This document shows, in pieces, positions 6,673-15,199 of a stretch of DNA of 64,000 nt. The position numbers and the translations under genes were made by a program. Positions within the stretch are counted from its first letter, which is position 1. Each line of letters starts with the position of its first letter. Source of the DNA: VXYL01 sp965116935. Lineage in GTDB: Bacteria; Pseudomonadota; Gammaproteobacteria; Pseudomonadales; Azotimanducaceae. The stretch spans positions 1,922,001-1,986,000 of the forward strand of contig OZ220737.1 in NCBI GenBank assembly GCA_965116935.1, given 5' to 3'. Below the pieces are notes generated by a model. The model ran no database searches. It saw only the letters and a list, made by a program, of their open reading frames with translations, and was not told where the DNA came from.

Positions 6673-9000
6673 TTGAATAGACGAAACAGGGGGCGTGAGG
6701 GGTCACGCCGCAAGCGAGCGGAGGCGGACTCGGCGCGGGTGTTGACGCGTGGTGAGTTGGTCGAGGCGTTCGCGGAACGCGGGTCGATGCGGTGGTCTGG
6801 GCTGCTGCGGCATCTCGATGTGCGCGGCGCGGAATCGAAGGCGCTGCGCAGGTTGCTCGATGGGCTCCTCGCTTCGGGCGATGTTCGGCTTGGCCAGCGT
6901 GGGCGCTATGAACTGACGCAGCCGCCGGAGAAGATCGCCGGCGAGGTCGTTGGGGACGTCCCGGGGCTTTTGGCGGTGCAGACTGCGGCAGGGCGCGCGC
7001 CGCTGGCACGAGGGCATCGCGTTCGCGGCCTGCGGGCGGGGGACCGCGTCGAGGGTTCGCGGATGAAGGAAGGCGTGGTGGTGGGGCGCGTGGTTTCGCC
7101 TTCTTCGGAACCATTGATCGGCGCCTTGAGCGCCCACTTGTCGGCGCCGCAAGGTAGGTCGGCGGGGGAGCGGGGATTCGGCTCCTACGCAGCGCCTTGG
7201 GTGGAGTCTCTCGATCCGGGGCTGCGCGGGCGGGTCGATCTGGTCGTTCCGCCGGTGGGTGTTCGTGATGGCGCGATCGTCGAGGTGGAAGTGCTGGAGG
7301 TGGGTCTCCGGCGCGTTTCCGGGCGCGTCGTCCGCGTACGCGATGCTGGCAATGAGGCGGCCCGGGCTACGGATGCGGCGCTGGCGGCGTATCGGATACC
7401 GTATGTTTGGCCGGCGGGTCTAGAGGAAGGCGCGCCTCGCGGCGCGATGGAGGGCGAGACGCCCTCCCTCCAGAGAGGCACAGGTGCGCCTTACGGCACG
7501 GTGGAGGATGAGACGGCCTCCCTGCACAGAGCTGCGTTCCCCGCCACCAAGTCCGATGACGACCGGCTTGATCTGCGCGGCATGCCCCTTGTCACCATCG
7601 ATGGCGAGGATGCGCGCGACTTCGACGATGCGGTGTTCGCCGAGCGCCGGCGCAACGGCGGCTGGCGGCTGGTAGTCGCCATCGCCGATGTCTCACACTA
7701 CGTCGCGCCCGACTCGCCGCTCGACCACGAGGCCAGGCGCCGAGGAAACTCGGTGTACCTGCCGGATCGGGTCGTGCCGATGCTGCCGGAGGCGCTCAGC
7801 AATGGCCTTTGCTCGCTGCGGCCAGACGAAGACCGGCTCGCGGTGGTGTGCGACATGCTCGTGTCGGCACACGGTCGGGTGTCCCGCCACAGCTTCGCCC
7901 GCGCGACGATTCGCTCTGTGGCCCGGCTCACCTACACGGAGGTTGCTGCGTTCCTTGACGGGCGGGGAAGCGTGGAGAGCCCGGCGGTCGCCACATCTTT
8001 GAAGGCGCTCGACGGCGTGCGCGAGGCCCTGACGGCGCAGCGGGAAGAACGCGGTGCGCTGGACCTCGAAAGCCACGAATCGCGCGTGGAGTTGCAGGAC
8101 GGTCGGCCGACGAGCGTTGTGGACGTCGAGCGTAACGACGCACATCGCCTCGTCGAGGAGGCCATGATCGCCGCCAACGTCGCGACGGCGCGGGAGTTGG
8201 AACGGCTGCTCAAGCAGGATGGGAAGGGCCCGGCGAGCGGCACGCGGCCGGTGTATCGCGTCCACGAACCGCCGCCGAGCGACCGTCTGGACGCCCTGGA
8301 ACCCGCCCTCAGACACGCCGGCGTGTCGGTGCCGCCAGCCCCCATCACACCGCCGGCCTTAAGCGAAGCGCTCGTGCGCGCCAAGTCCGCATCGAGCCTG
8401 CCCGGGTGGATTTGGGACATCCTCACCCTGCGCAGTCTCGCCCAAGCGCGCTACGAAACCCGGAGGCTCGGTCACTTTGGCCTCGCGCTTTCCACCTACG
8501 TTCACTTCACCTCGCCGATCCGGCGCTACTCGGACCTGCTGGTGCATCGCATCCTCTTTGGCTGGCGCCCGAACGCGGACGAGCAGGACGAGGTCTGTGC
8601 CCACATCTCGGCCACCGAACGCCGCGCCGAGAGCGCGGAGCGAATGGTGGACAACTGGCTCAAGTGCGTGTTGATCGAGCATCGGGTGGGGGAGACGTTT
8701 TCCGGTCGGATCGCCGGGGTGACCGGGTTTGGCCTCTTCGTCGAACTCGATGGCGCCGGCGTGCAGGGGCTGTTGCACATTGGCTCGCTCGGTGCGGACT
8801 ACTTCCACCATGTCCCCGCCGCCATGGCGCTGGTGGGGGAGCGTTCGGGGCGGCGGTTTGTCCTCGGCGATGCTGTCAAGGTGGTCTTGCAGGATGTTTC
8901 GCCGCCCACGGGGCGAGTGGACCTTCGCCTGGCCGAACGTCCCGCGCGCAGCGAACAGATGCCACGGGAACGGCGCGGCAGGGGCCGCCGAAGGCGGTGA
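6673..9000 (+). CDS. rnr: Ribonuclease R
   Basis: A 775-residue 3'-5' exoribonuclease for structured RNA and RNA quality control. Domain order: N-terminal winged helix (about 25-85), OB-fold/cold-shock domains (about 90-245), RNB catalytic domain (about 290-640) with LVTIDGEDARDFDDAVF carrying the metal-binding Asp cluster, HFTSPIRRYSDLLVHR, then an S1 domain (FSGRIAGVTGFGLFVELDG) and a basic tail. Residues about 253-287 are a two-unit repeat insertion between the cold-shock and RNB domains (separate entry). The TTG at 6673 is the likeliest start but lacks a strong ribosome-binding site. Coupled to rlmB by a 4-base overlap. Confidence 0.93.
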   Translation: MNRRNRGREGSRRKRAEADSARVLTRGELVEAFAERGSMRWSGLLRHLDVRGAESKALRRLLDGLLASGDVRLGQRGRYELTQPPEKIAGEVVGDVPGLLAVQTAAGRAPLARGHRVRGLRAGDRVEGSRMKEGVVVGRVVSPSSEPLIGALSAHLSAPQGRSAGERGFGSYAAPWVESLDPGLRGRVDLVVPPVGVRDGAIVEVEVLEVGLRRVSGRVVRVRDAGNEAARATDAALAAYRIPYVWPAGLEEGAPRGAMEGETPSLQRGTGAPYGTVEDETASLHRAAFPATKSDDDRLDLRGMPLVTIDGEDARDFDDAVFAERRRNGGWRLVVAIADVSHYVAPDSPLDHEARRRGNSVYLPDRVVPMLPEALSNGLCSLRPDEDRLAVVCDMLVSAHGRVSRHSFARATIRSVARLTYTEVAAFLDGRGSVESPAVATSLKALDGVREALTAQREERGALDLESHESRVELQDGRPTSVVDVERNDAHRLVEEAMIAANVATARELERLLKQDGKGPASGTRPVYRVHEPPPSDRLDALEPALRHAGVSVPPAPITPPALSEALVRAKSASSLPGWIWDILTLRSLAQARYETRRLGHFGLALSTYVHFTSPIRRYSDLLVHRILFGWRPNADEQDEVCAHISATERRAESAERMVDNWLKCVLIEHRVGETFSGRIAGVTGFGLFVELDGAGVQGLLHIGSLGADYFHHVPAAMALVGERSGRRFVLGDAVKVVLQDVSPPTGRVDLRLAERPARSEQMPRERRGRGRRRR
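7429..7531 (+). repeat. In-frame palindromic repeat, two 54-base units, inside rnr
   Basis: Two 49-base copies (7429-7477 and 7483-7531) spaced 54 bases apart encode two 18-residue units, GAPRGAMEGETPSLQRG and GAPYGTVEDETASLHRA. The first contains the palindrome GGAGGGCGAGACGCCCTCC (7449-7467), which differs by one base from intergenic repeats at 12052, 27069 and 63580. RNase R families have a short linker here. A mobile or amplifying palindrome has apparently been kept in frame inside an important gene. Confidence 0.85.
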
Positions 9001-9728
9001 GCGATCGCATCTACGGCATCCACGCCGTGCGCGAACTGATCGACGCCGATCCGGGGCGCATTCGCAGTTTGAAGGTGGCGGCTGGGCGACGGGCGCCGGA
9101 GCTTGCCGCCATCGTCACGCATGCGCGCAATGCCAGCATTCGGGTGGACACGGTGGAACGCTCGGCGTTGAACCGGCTTGCCGGCGGCGGCAGTCATCAG
9201 GGCATCCTTGCGGAGTGTCACGCGGTTCGCCCGACCAGCGAAGCCGCCTTCGAGGAGCGCTTTGCCACGCTGTCGAAGCCTTTGCTGCTTGCGCTCGACC
9301 ACATCGAAGACCCGCGCAATCTCGGCGCTTGCCTGCGCAGCGCCGAAGCGGCCGGCGTCGATGCCGTGCTCGTGCCGCGCCGCCGCAGCGCGCCGTTGTC
9401 GGGTGTTGCGGCCAAGGCGGCAAGCGGTGCGATGGAACATCTCAACATCGTCGAGGTGGCAAACCTAGCGCGCCGGCTCGATTGGCTTCGCGATCGGGGC
9501 GTCTGGGTCGTCGGCGGCGATGCGGACGGCGATGTGGTGTACACGGACGTGCCGTTCGACGGCACCATCGCCATCGTCGTCGGCAGCGAGGGCAAGGGCT
9601 TGCGTCGCCTAACGCGAGAGCGCTGCGACTACCTTGCTCGCATCCCGTTGGCCGGCAAGGTTGCGAGCCTCAACGTCTCCGTCGCCACCAGCATCCTGCT
9701 GTTCGAGGCGGTGCGCCAACGGGGGTAG
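8997..9728 (+). CDS. rlmB: 23S rRNA (guanosine-2'-O-)-methyltransferase RlmB
   Basis: A 243-residue SPOUT-class methyltransferase that 2'-O-methylates G2251 (E. coli numbering) of 23S rRNA. Visible: the N-terminal substrate-binding domain (IYGIHAVRELIDADP... GGGSHQGILAEC), then the knotted SAM domain with ALDHIEDPRNLGACLRSAEA, IVVGSEGKGLRRLTRERCD and IPLAGKVASLNVSVATSILLFE. The GTG start overlaps the rnr stop (GTGA), so the two are translationally coupled, the standard gammaproteobacterial arrangement. Confidence 0.95.
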   Translation: MSDRIYGIHAVRELIDADPGRIRSLKVAAGRRAPELAAIVTHARNASIRVDTVERSALNRLAGGGSHQGILAECHAVRPTSEAAFEERFATLSKPLLLALDHIEDPRNLGACLRSAEAAGVDAVLVPRRRSAPLSGVAAKAASGAMEHLNIVEVANLARRLDWLRDRGVWVVGGDADGDVVYTDVPFDGTIAIVVGSEGKGLRRLTRERCDYLARIPLAGKVASLNVSVATSILLFEAVRQRG

Positions 9729-9805
9729 TGGTGCCTTCCCGCACCCCCGGCCGAGTCGCCGATGCGTCGGGAGAAGCGCGTATCGGCGCTAGCGCGTGAC
9801 AAGGC

Positions 9806-9929
9806 GGGGCCTTCGGAGGGAAGGCATCCTGCCTTCCCTGGCGCCGTTAGGCGCCCTCTCATTGCAAGTCGCGGTCAGCGCGCCAGAGGGCGCGCAGGGA
9901 AGGCAGGATGCCTTCCCTCCGAAGGCCCC
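9806..9929. repeat. Palindromic element with perfect 35-base inverted arms
   Basis: The left arm (9806-9840) and right arm (9895-9929) are exact reverse complements over 35 bases and enclose a 54-base loop that itself contains small palindromes (GGCGCC, GCGCGC). Each arm holds the core GGAAGGCATCCTGCCTTCC or its complement. The same arms recur at 32408-32520 and about 42118-42208, and a single half at 10039-10057. It lies between rlmB and rpsF. No transposase is encoded. Confidence 0.9.
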
Positions 9930-9942
9930 GCCCGTCACAAGT

Positions 9943-10085
9943 CCGACAGGCTGCTAGCGCATGTGGAAGGCCACCCGAAGAAGGGCGACGCCTGCGTCGC
10001 CCCTACGGCCGGGACATGACCGACACCTTCCTGTAGGGGGAAGGCAGAATGCCTTCCCTCCGAGGCACGTGGATGGGGCCGTAGG
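9943..10085. repeat. Further palindromic repeats upstream of rpsF
   Basis: Contains GCTAGCGCATG followed by a hairpin with the core GGGCGACGCCTGCGTCGCCC (9983-10002), related to elements at 25529 and 61634, then a half-element with GGAAGGCAGAATGCCTTCC (10039-10057). The 525-base rlmB-rpsF gap is mostly repeat. A promoter for rpsF is probably near 10100-10200, but I cannot assign boxes with confidence. Confidence 0.75.
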
Positions 10086-10253
10086 GGACTAAAGCCACCT
10101 AGATTCATGGCCAACCCAATGATCGACAGTTGGCGTATGATGCGTCTCCCGCTTTGGCAGGCACTGGTGGGCCTTGTGGGCTCGCCCCTACATAGACTCC
10201 TTGCTTCACGCCCAAGCGATGGCGGAGGCGAAAAACCGAAGGGAGAACCGCTC

Positions 10254-10688
10254 TTGCGACACTACGAAGTCGTTTTCATGGTGCACCCGGATCAGTCCGA
10301 TCAGGTGCCCGGCATGGTGGAGCGCTATCGAGCGCTCATCGAGCGCGGTGGCGGCGTCATCCACCGCAGCGAGGACTGGGGGCGGCGCCAGCTTGCCTAC
10401 CCCGTCTCCAAGATCCACAAGGCGCACTACCTGCTGTTCAACATCGAGGTGGACGCCGGCACGCTCGACGAGCTTGAAAGCGCCTTCCGCTTCAACGATG
10501 CCGTGCTGCGTCACCTCATCATCAAGCGCAAGGAGCCGGTCACCGGCAACTCCAAGCTCTACGAAGAGGAACTGCGCGAGCAGGAAAAGGATCGCGAGCG
10601 CGAACGCCGCCGCGAACAGGAAGCCCAGGATCGGGCCAAGCAGCGGGAGGCCGCTCAAACGCGTCCCGCACCGGCGGAAACGGCATAG
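10254..10688 (+). CDS. rpsF: 30S ribosomal protein S6
   Basis: 144 residues. It binds S18 and the central domain of 16S rRNA. The family start RHYEVVFMVHPDQSDQVP places initiation at the TTG at 10254, with GGGAGA about 8 bases upstream. Longer in-frame starts would add residues absent from the family. The core ends near LIIKRKEPVTG, followed by a charged tail (REQEKDRERERRREQE) longer than in E. coli. First gene of the rpsF-rpsR-rplI group. Confidence 0.95.
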   Translation: MRHYEVVFMVHPDQSDQVPGMVERYRALIERGGGVIHRSEDWGRRQLAYPVSKIHKAHYLLFNIEVDAGTLDELESAFRFNDAVLRHLIIKRKEPVTGNSKLYEEELREQEKDRERERRREQEAQDRAKQREAAQTRPAPAETA

Positions 10689-10698
10689 GGGAGCGATC

Positions 10699-10926
10699 AT
10701 GGCACGCAATTTCCGACGCAAGCGCTACTGCCGGTTCACGGCGGAGGGGATCAAGGAGATCGACTACAAGGACCTGGATCTCCTCAGGCAATACGTCACC
10801 GAGACGGGCAAGATCGTGCCGAGCCGCATCACCGGCACCAGCGCCCGCTACCAGCGCCAGCTTGCCACCGCAGTCAAGCGCGCCCGCTATCTGGCGCTCT
10901 TGCCCTACACCGACCAGCACAAGTAG
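10699..10926 (+). CDS. rpsR: 30S ribosomal protein S18
   Basis: 75 residues. The partner of S6 on the small subunit platform. Recognisable by RRKRYCRFTAEGIKEIDYKD at the N-terminus, LLRQYVTETGKIVPSRITGT, and the C-terminal RQLATAVKRARYLALLPYT. It lies 10 bases after rpsF with GGGAG upstream of the ATG. Length and sequence are typical. Confidence 0.97.
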   Translation: MARNFRRKRYCRFTAEGIKEIDYKDLDLLRQYVTETGKIVPSRITGTSARYQRQLATAVKRARYLALLPYTDQHK

Positions 10927-10947
10927 CTGCGCGCCCTACGAGCGTTG

Positions 10948-11131
10948 GCAGTTGCTCCGCAACTGCGGCGCGCCAACGCAGCGGGCTACCGGAGACAAAC
11001 GTGAACGTGATTCTCATGGAACGGGTAATGGCGCGCCCTGGCGGGCGCGTGGGCAGTTGCTTCGCAACTGCGCGGTCTAAGCGTGGTTCAGGAGGCAGGC
11101 TGTGAACGTGATTCTCATGGAGCGGGTCATG
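10948..11131 (+). repeat. Tandem duplication carrying a truncated copy of the rplI start
   Basis: The hairpin GCAGTTGCTCCGCAACTGC (10948-10966) recurs with one change at 11053-11071. The rplI ribosome-binding and start region (GTGAACGTGATTCTCATGGA) occurs at 11001 and again at 11102. The unit is about 101-105 bases. The first copy breaks off after ten codons (MNVILMERVM) and runs into repeat sequence. Only the second copy leads into the complete gene. Confidence 0.85.
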
Positions 11132-11548
11132 AGTTTGGGCAACCTCGGCGACGAGGTGAACGTGAAGAACGGCTATGCCCGAAACTACCTCATTCCCACC
11201 GGCAAGGCGGTGCGCGCCACCCAAGAGAACCGCGAAGTGTTCGAGGCGCGTCGCATCGAACTCACCCGCGTCGCCAACGATCGGCTGAGCGACGCCCAAG
11301 GCCGCGCCTCGCTGCTGGTGGATCGAGAGGTAACCATCGTCGCCCGCGCCTCCGAGGAGGGCAAGCTTTACGGCTCCGTCGGCACCGTCGAAATCGCCCG
11401 CGCGCTCGACGACCTTGGCGTCACCGTCAACCGCGCCGAGGTGCGGCTGCCGGACGGCGTGATCCGTTCGGTGGGCGAATACGACGTGGACATCCAGCTC
11501 CACGCGGACGTGGTGCAGCCGGTGCACGTGGTGGTGATCGCGGAGTAG
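11102..11548 (+). CDS. rplI: 50S ribosomal protein L9
   Basis: 148 residues. It binds 23S rRNA at the base of the L1 stalk. The N-terminal domain is canonical: NVILMERVMSLGNLGDEVNVKNGYARNYLIPTGKAV. A long connecting helix (about 40-75) and the C-terminal domain (KLYGSVGTVEIARAL... VDIQLHADVVQPVHVVV) follow. The GTG start is preceded by AGGAGG. A truncated duplicate of the first codons lies 101 bases upstream. Confidence 0.96.
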   Translation: MNVILMERVMSLGNLGDEVNVKNGYARNYLIPTGKAVRATQENREVFEARRIELTRVANDRLSDAQGRASLLVDREVTIVARASEEGKLYGSVGTVEIARALDDLGVTVNRAEVRLPDGVIRSVGEYDVDIQLHADVVQPVHVVVIAE

Positions 11549-12293
11549 GGGCCTTTGGAGGGAGGGCGTCTCGCCCTCCATCGTCGGGCAGGCACGACGG
11601 CGCTAGGAGCCTGCGCCGTAGGAAATTTCGTGGGAGGTACAGCCCTATCACGTCCTTTTTTCGGGTGCCCCTTGATCTTTGATCCCAAAAATGGTGGCCA
11701 AGATCGAGCGATTTTGCGGTGGGAACCCCAAAAATACTGCCCAAGACGTCCGGCGGCGCAGGCTCCTAGTGTCGCGTCCCAGAAATACGTCACCCTTCGT
11801 GCTGGACGTTGGCCGGTGCAACAATGCCGGAGAAAGCGAGGATGTGCCGTCCGCGACTCGCCCCCGAGAGGTCGTTGAGTGCCTGCATTTGGCATCCCGA
11901 AGTACCACGAACTTGCGGGACGGCACACTAGCGAGCAGAGGCTGGTTTGCTGGCGGCGTTGTTCGCGGCTGGCGCTCCGTTGGCGGTGTCTGGAACGCTT
12001 GCTTGCGGTGGCCTTGGCCTGCTCCGCTGCGTGCGCGCCTTCGGCACGCCTGGAGGGCGGGACGCCCTCCGTCCAGAGAGGCCCTCGCATGGCAGGGGCT
12101 CTTGCTTTGGTGTGCGCCTGCGGGCTTTGTTCGAGGAGGCCCGCTAGCTGGCTATTGCTAAAGCGAGAAACTGTCCACAGCCACCAAGGCTTTGTTCACA
12201 CATTGCTCCAGCGATTTCCGCAGACTTGTCCTTTGCCAATCTTCGCTGCGAGGCCCACCCTTAGCGGTTCGCACGGCTGGTAGGATTCCCCTC
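11549..12293. other. Repeat-containing gap between rplI and dnaB
   Basis: About 745 bases with no supported gene. It contains palindromes with cores GGAGGGCGTCTCGCCCTCC (11561-11579) and GGAGGGCGGGACGCCCTCC (12052-12070), and a 16-base inverted repeat CTAGGAGCCTGCGCCG at 11603-11618 and 11754-11769. A short A-rich tract (CCCCAAAAATACTG) is unlike its surroundings. Open frames here read through repeats and match nothing I recognise. Confidence 0.6.
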
Positions 12294-13676
12294 GTGGCAG
12301 AACCCGCTCAAAGGGCTTCCGAGCCCGCGCGGCTCAAGGTGCCGCCGCATTCGGTGGAGGCGGAGCAGTCGGTGATCGGCGGGCTGATGCTGAATCAGGA
12401 GGCGTGGGACCAGATCGTTCACCGCGTCTCCAGCCAGGATTTCTACCGCACCGCGCACCAGATCATCTTCGAGGTGATGGGCGAACTGGCAAACGCCAAC
12501 GAGCCGCTCGACGTCGTCACCATCTCCGAAGCGCTGCAAAGCCGCTCGCTGGCGGAGAAGGCCGGCGGCAACGCCTACCTCGCCGAAATCCTCGAGGCGA
12601 CGCCCAGCGCCGCCAACATCGTCGCCTATGCAGACATCGTGCGCGAGCGCTCCACGCTGCGCCGCCTGATCCAAGCCGCCAATCGCATCGCCGAATCCGC
12701 CTTCACGCCGGAAGGGCGCACCAGCGCGGACCTTCTCGACCAGGCCGAGCACCTCGTCTTCGCCATCGCCGACGACAAACTCAAGGAGTCCGGGCCCACG
12801 CGCATCGAGCCGGTGCTGACGTCCGTCGTCGATCGCATCGACTACCTCTTCAAGACCCGCGAGACCGTCACCGGCGTCGCGTCTGGGTTCATCGACCTCG
12901 ACGAGTACACGGCTGGCTTCCAGCCGGCCGAGCTGATCATCGTCGCCGCTCGCCCATCCATGGGCAAGACGTCCCTCATCGTCAACTTCGCCGAACATGC
13001 GGTGATGAGCGACCAGGAAGGGGCGGTGCTCATATTCTCCTTGGAGCAGCCGGCTACCCAACTCGTGATGCGCATGCTGTCGTCGCTCGGCAGCATCAAC
13101 CAAGATCGACTGCGAACCGGCCATCTGACGGATGACGACTGGCCGCGCTTCACCGCTGCGGTCAGCCAGCTACAGGGCCGCAACCTCTACATCGATGACA
13201 CGCCCGGACTGACACCGAACGACATTCGCGCCCGAGTCCGGCGAGTTGCCAGAGAAGCCGGCGGCCTTGCGATGGTCATGGTGGACTACCTCCAACTCAT
13301 GCGGACGGCGCGCGACTACGACAGTCCAGTCCATGCGGTCTCTGAGCTCTCTCGCTCGCTCAAGGCCATCGCTCGTGAGATGAACTGTCCGCTGATCGTC
13401 TGCTCTCAGCTCAATCGGGCGTCGGAAAAGGAAGGTCGCAGGCCACGCATGTCCGATCTGCGCGACTCGGGTGCCATCGAGCAAGACGCCGATGTGATCC
13501 TCTTCATCCATCGGGACAAGCCCAAGGAAGGCGAGGTGGACAGTGGCAAGACCAAGATCATCATCGGCAAACAGCGCAATGGCCCCGTCGGAGACGTGGA
13601 GCTAGGGTTCGATGCCGCCAAAACACGCTTCCGCAACCTCGCGCCCGACGAATACGGTGACGAACCCGCCTACTGA
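12294..13676 (+). CDS. dnaB: Replicative DNA helicase DnaB
   Basis: A 460-residue hexameric 5'-3' helicase of the replication fork. N-terminal domain about 15-115 (PPHSVEAEQSVIGGLMLNQEAWD), then the RecA-like domain with Walker A ARPSMGKTSLIVNFAEHA, Walker B AMVMVDYLQLMR, and ADVILFIHRD / KQRNGPVGDVELGFD near the end. The GTG at 12294 gives the expected N-terminus; longer in-frame versions add repeat-derived residues. Its stop touches the radA region. Confidence 0.96.
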   Translation: MAEPAQRASEPARLKVPPHSVEAEQSVIGGLMLNQEAWDQIVHRVSSQDFYRTAHQIIFEVMGELANANEPLDVVTISEALQSRSLAEKAGGNAYLAEILEATPSAANIVAYADIVRERSTLRRLIQAANRIAESAFTPEGRTSADLLDQAEHLVFAIADDKLKESGPTRIEPVLTSVVDRIDYLFKTRETVTGVASGFIDLDEYTAGFQPAELIIVAARPSMGKTSLIVNFAEHAVMSDQEGAVLIFSLEQPATQLVMRMLSSLGSINQDRLRTGHLTDDDWPRFTAAVSQLQGRNLYIDDTPGLTPNDIRARVRRVAREAGGLAMVMVDYLQLMRTARDYDSPVHAVSELSRSLKAIAREMNCPLIVCSQLNRASEKEGRRPRMSDLRDSGAIEQDADVILFIHRDKPKEGEVDSGKTKIIIGKQRNGPVGDVELGFDAAKTRFRNLAPDEYGDEPAY

Positions 13677-13697
13677 ATGGTAGGCGAGGCTTCCAAG

Positions 13698-15077
13698 ATG
13701 GCCCGAGCCAGCGCCTTGTTTGTCTGCACCGAGTGCGGTGCCGAGCACGCCAAGTGGCAGGGGCAGTGTTCGGCCTGTCACGCATGGAACACGCTCAAGG
13801 AGTTGCGCCTGCCCGCGCAAGGCAAGGCGAAGGCAGGCGGCGCCCCCGGCTACGGCGACGCAAGCGCGGAGGTCGCATTGCTCGCCGATGTCGCCTCTGC
13901 CACGGAGGAGCGCTTCGGCTCCGGTCTCGCCGAACTCGACCGCGTGCTTGGCGGCGGCTTCGTGCCGGGGTCCGTGGTGCTGATGGGGGGAGACCCCGGC
14001 GCCGGCAAGAGCACGCTGCTGCTGCAGGTCGCCACCGGCCTTGATGGTGGCGCAGATGCACAAGGCGCTCTATACGTCAGCGGCGAAGAGTCGATTCAGC
14101 AACTCGCGCAGCGGGCACGGCGGCTGAGGCTGGCCCGGGACTCGCTGAAGGTCGCCTCGGAAACCTCGGTGGACCGCATCGAAGCCTTGGTGACGAGGGA
14201 GGCGCCCCGTCTGGTGGTGGTCGATTCGATCCAGGTGATGCACGTCGACACGGCAGTCAGCCTGCCGGGAAGCGTGACCCAGGTGCGCGAGTCCGCCGCA
14301 CGCCTCACTCGCCTCGCCAAAGAGACGAGCACCACCGTCGTCATGGTGGGCCACGTCACCAAGGAGGGCAATCTGGCTGGCCCCAAGGTGCTCGAACACA
14401 TGATCGACTGCTTCATGATGCTCGACGCCCCCGCCGGCAGCCGCTATCGCACCCTGCGTGGGCAGAAGAACCGTTTTGGTGCGGTGAACGAACTCGGTGT
14501 GTTCGCGATGACCGAAGAGGGCATGAAGGAAGTGACCAACCCTTCCGCCATCTTCCTCGAACGACCCAAGGAGGCGGCCCCCGGCAGCGCGGTCACCGTC
14601 ACCTGGGAAGGCACGCGGCCGCTGCTGGTGGAGATTCAGGCACTGGTGGACGATGTCCAGGGCGGCCATCCGCGCCGCGTGGCGGTGGGGCTCGACGCTC
14701 AGCGCCTCGCCATGCACCTCGCCGTTCTGCACCGCCACTGCGGCGTGGCAATGGCCGATCAGGACGTGTTCGCCAACGTGGTGGGCGGCGTGCGCATCAA
14801 CGAGACGGGCGCAGACCTCGCGCTCATGGCGGCAGTGATGTCGAGCTTCCGCGCCCGCGCCCTGCCCCGGGACCTCGTGGCGTTCGGCGAAATCGGCCTC
14901 ACCGGCGAAGTTCGTCCGGCCCCCAACGGCCAGGAACGCCTGCGCGAGGCGCGCAAGCACGGCTTCACCCGCGCCATTTGCCCCCGCGCCAACCGCCCCC
15001 GCCAACCCATCGACGGCATCCAGGTCCACGCCGTCGCAACGCTGGCCGAAGCCTTGGACATCCTTCGGGAGTCGTAA
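13698..15077 (+). CDS. radA: DNA repair protein RadA
   Basis: About 459 residues. A RecA-related DNA branch-migration helicase acting in recombinational repair. N-terminal C4 zinc finger (FVCTECG ... CSACHAW), Walker A GGDPGAGKSTLLLQV, the RadA-specific RGQKNRFGAVNELGVF, and a C-terminal Lon-like domain (RVAVGLDAQRLAMHLAVLHRH ... FGEIGLTGEVRPAPNGQERLREA). The ATG at 13698 starts where the family does and has GAGG upstream; an ATG at 13677, directly after the dnaB stop, is the alternative. Confidence 0.95.
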   Translation: MARASALFVCTECGAEHAKWQGQCSACHAWNTLKELRLPAQGKAKAGGAPGYGDASAEVALLADVASATEERFGSGLAELDRVLGGGFVPGSVVLMGGDPGAGKSTLLLQVATGLDGGADAQGALYVSGEESIQQLAQRARRLRLARDSLKVASETSVDRIEALVTREAPRLVVVDSIQVMHVDTAVSLPGSVTQVRESAARLTRLAKETSTTVVMVGHVTKEGNLAGPKVLEHMIDCFMMLDAPAGSRYRTLRGQKNRFGAVNELGVFAMTEEGMKEVTNPSAIFLERPKEAAPGSAVTVTWEGTRPLLVEIQALVDDVQGGHPRRVAVGLDAQRLAMHLAVLHRHCGVAMADQDVFANVVGGVRINETGADLALMAAVMSSFRARALPRDLVAFGEIGLTGEVRPAPNGQERLREARKHGFTRAICPRANRPRQPIDGIQVHAVATLAEALDILRES

Positions 15078-15199
15078 CGGAGCACGGCCCAAAGGCGGCG
15101 GTCACCGCGTTTCCTCACGGGTTCGTTCCAAAGTGGTGGCGCGCCTCAACAAGAGACTGTAATGTGTGCAGGGTAGTTCGTTTGGTTGTGGAGGTCGTG

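Noticed and set aside
9806..9929. Paired palindrome as a simple rho-independent terminator
   Set aside because: No T-run after either arm; same sequences occur inside a coding region and in both orientations.
11549..12293. Alanine racemase gene expected between dnaB and radA or nearby in some gammaproteobacteria
   Set aside because: No such coding sequence is in the window; dnaB and radA are adjacent and the rplI-dnaB gap is non-coding.
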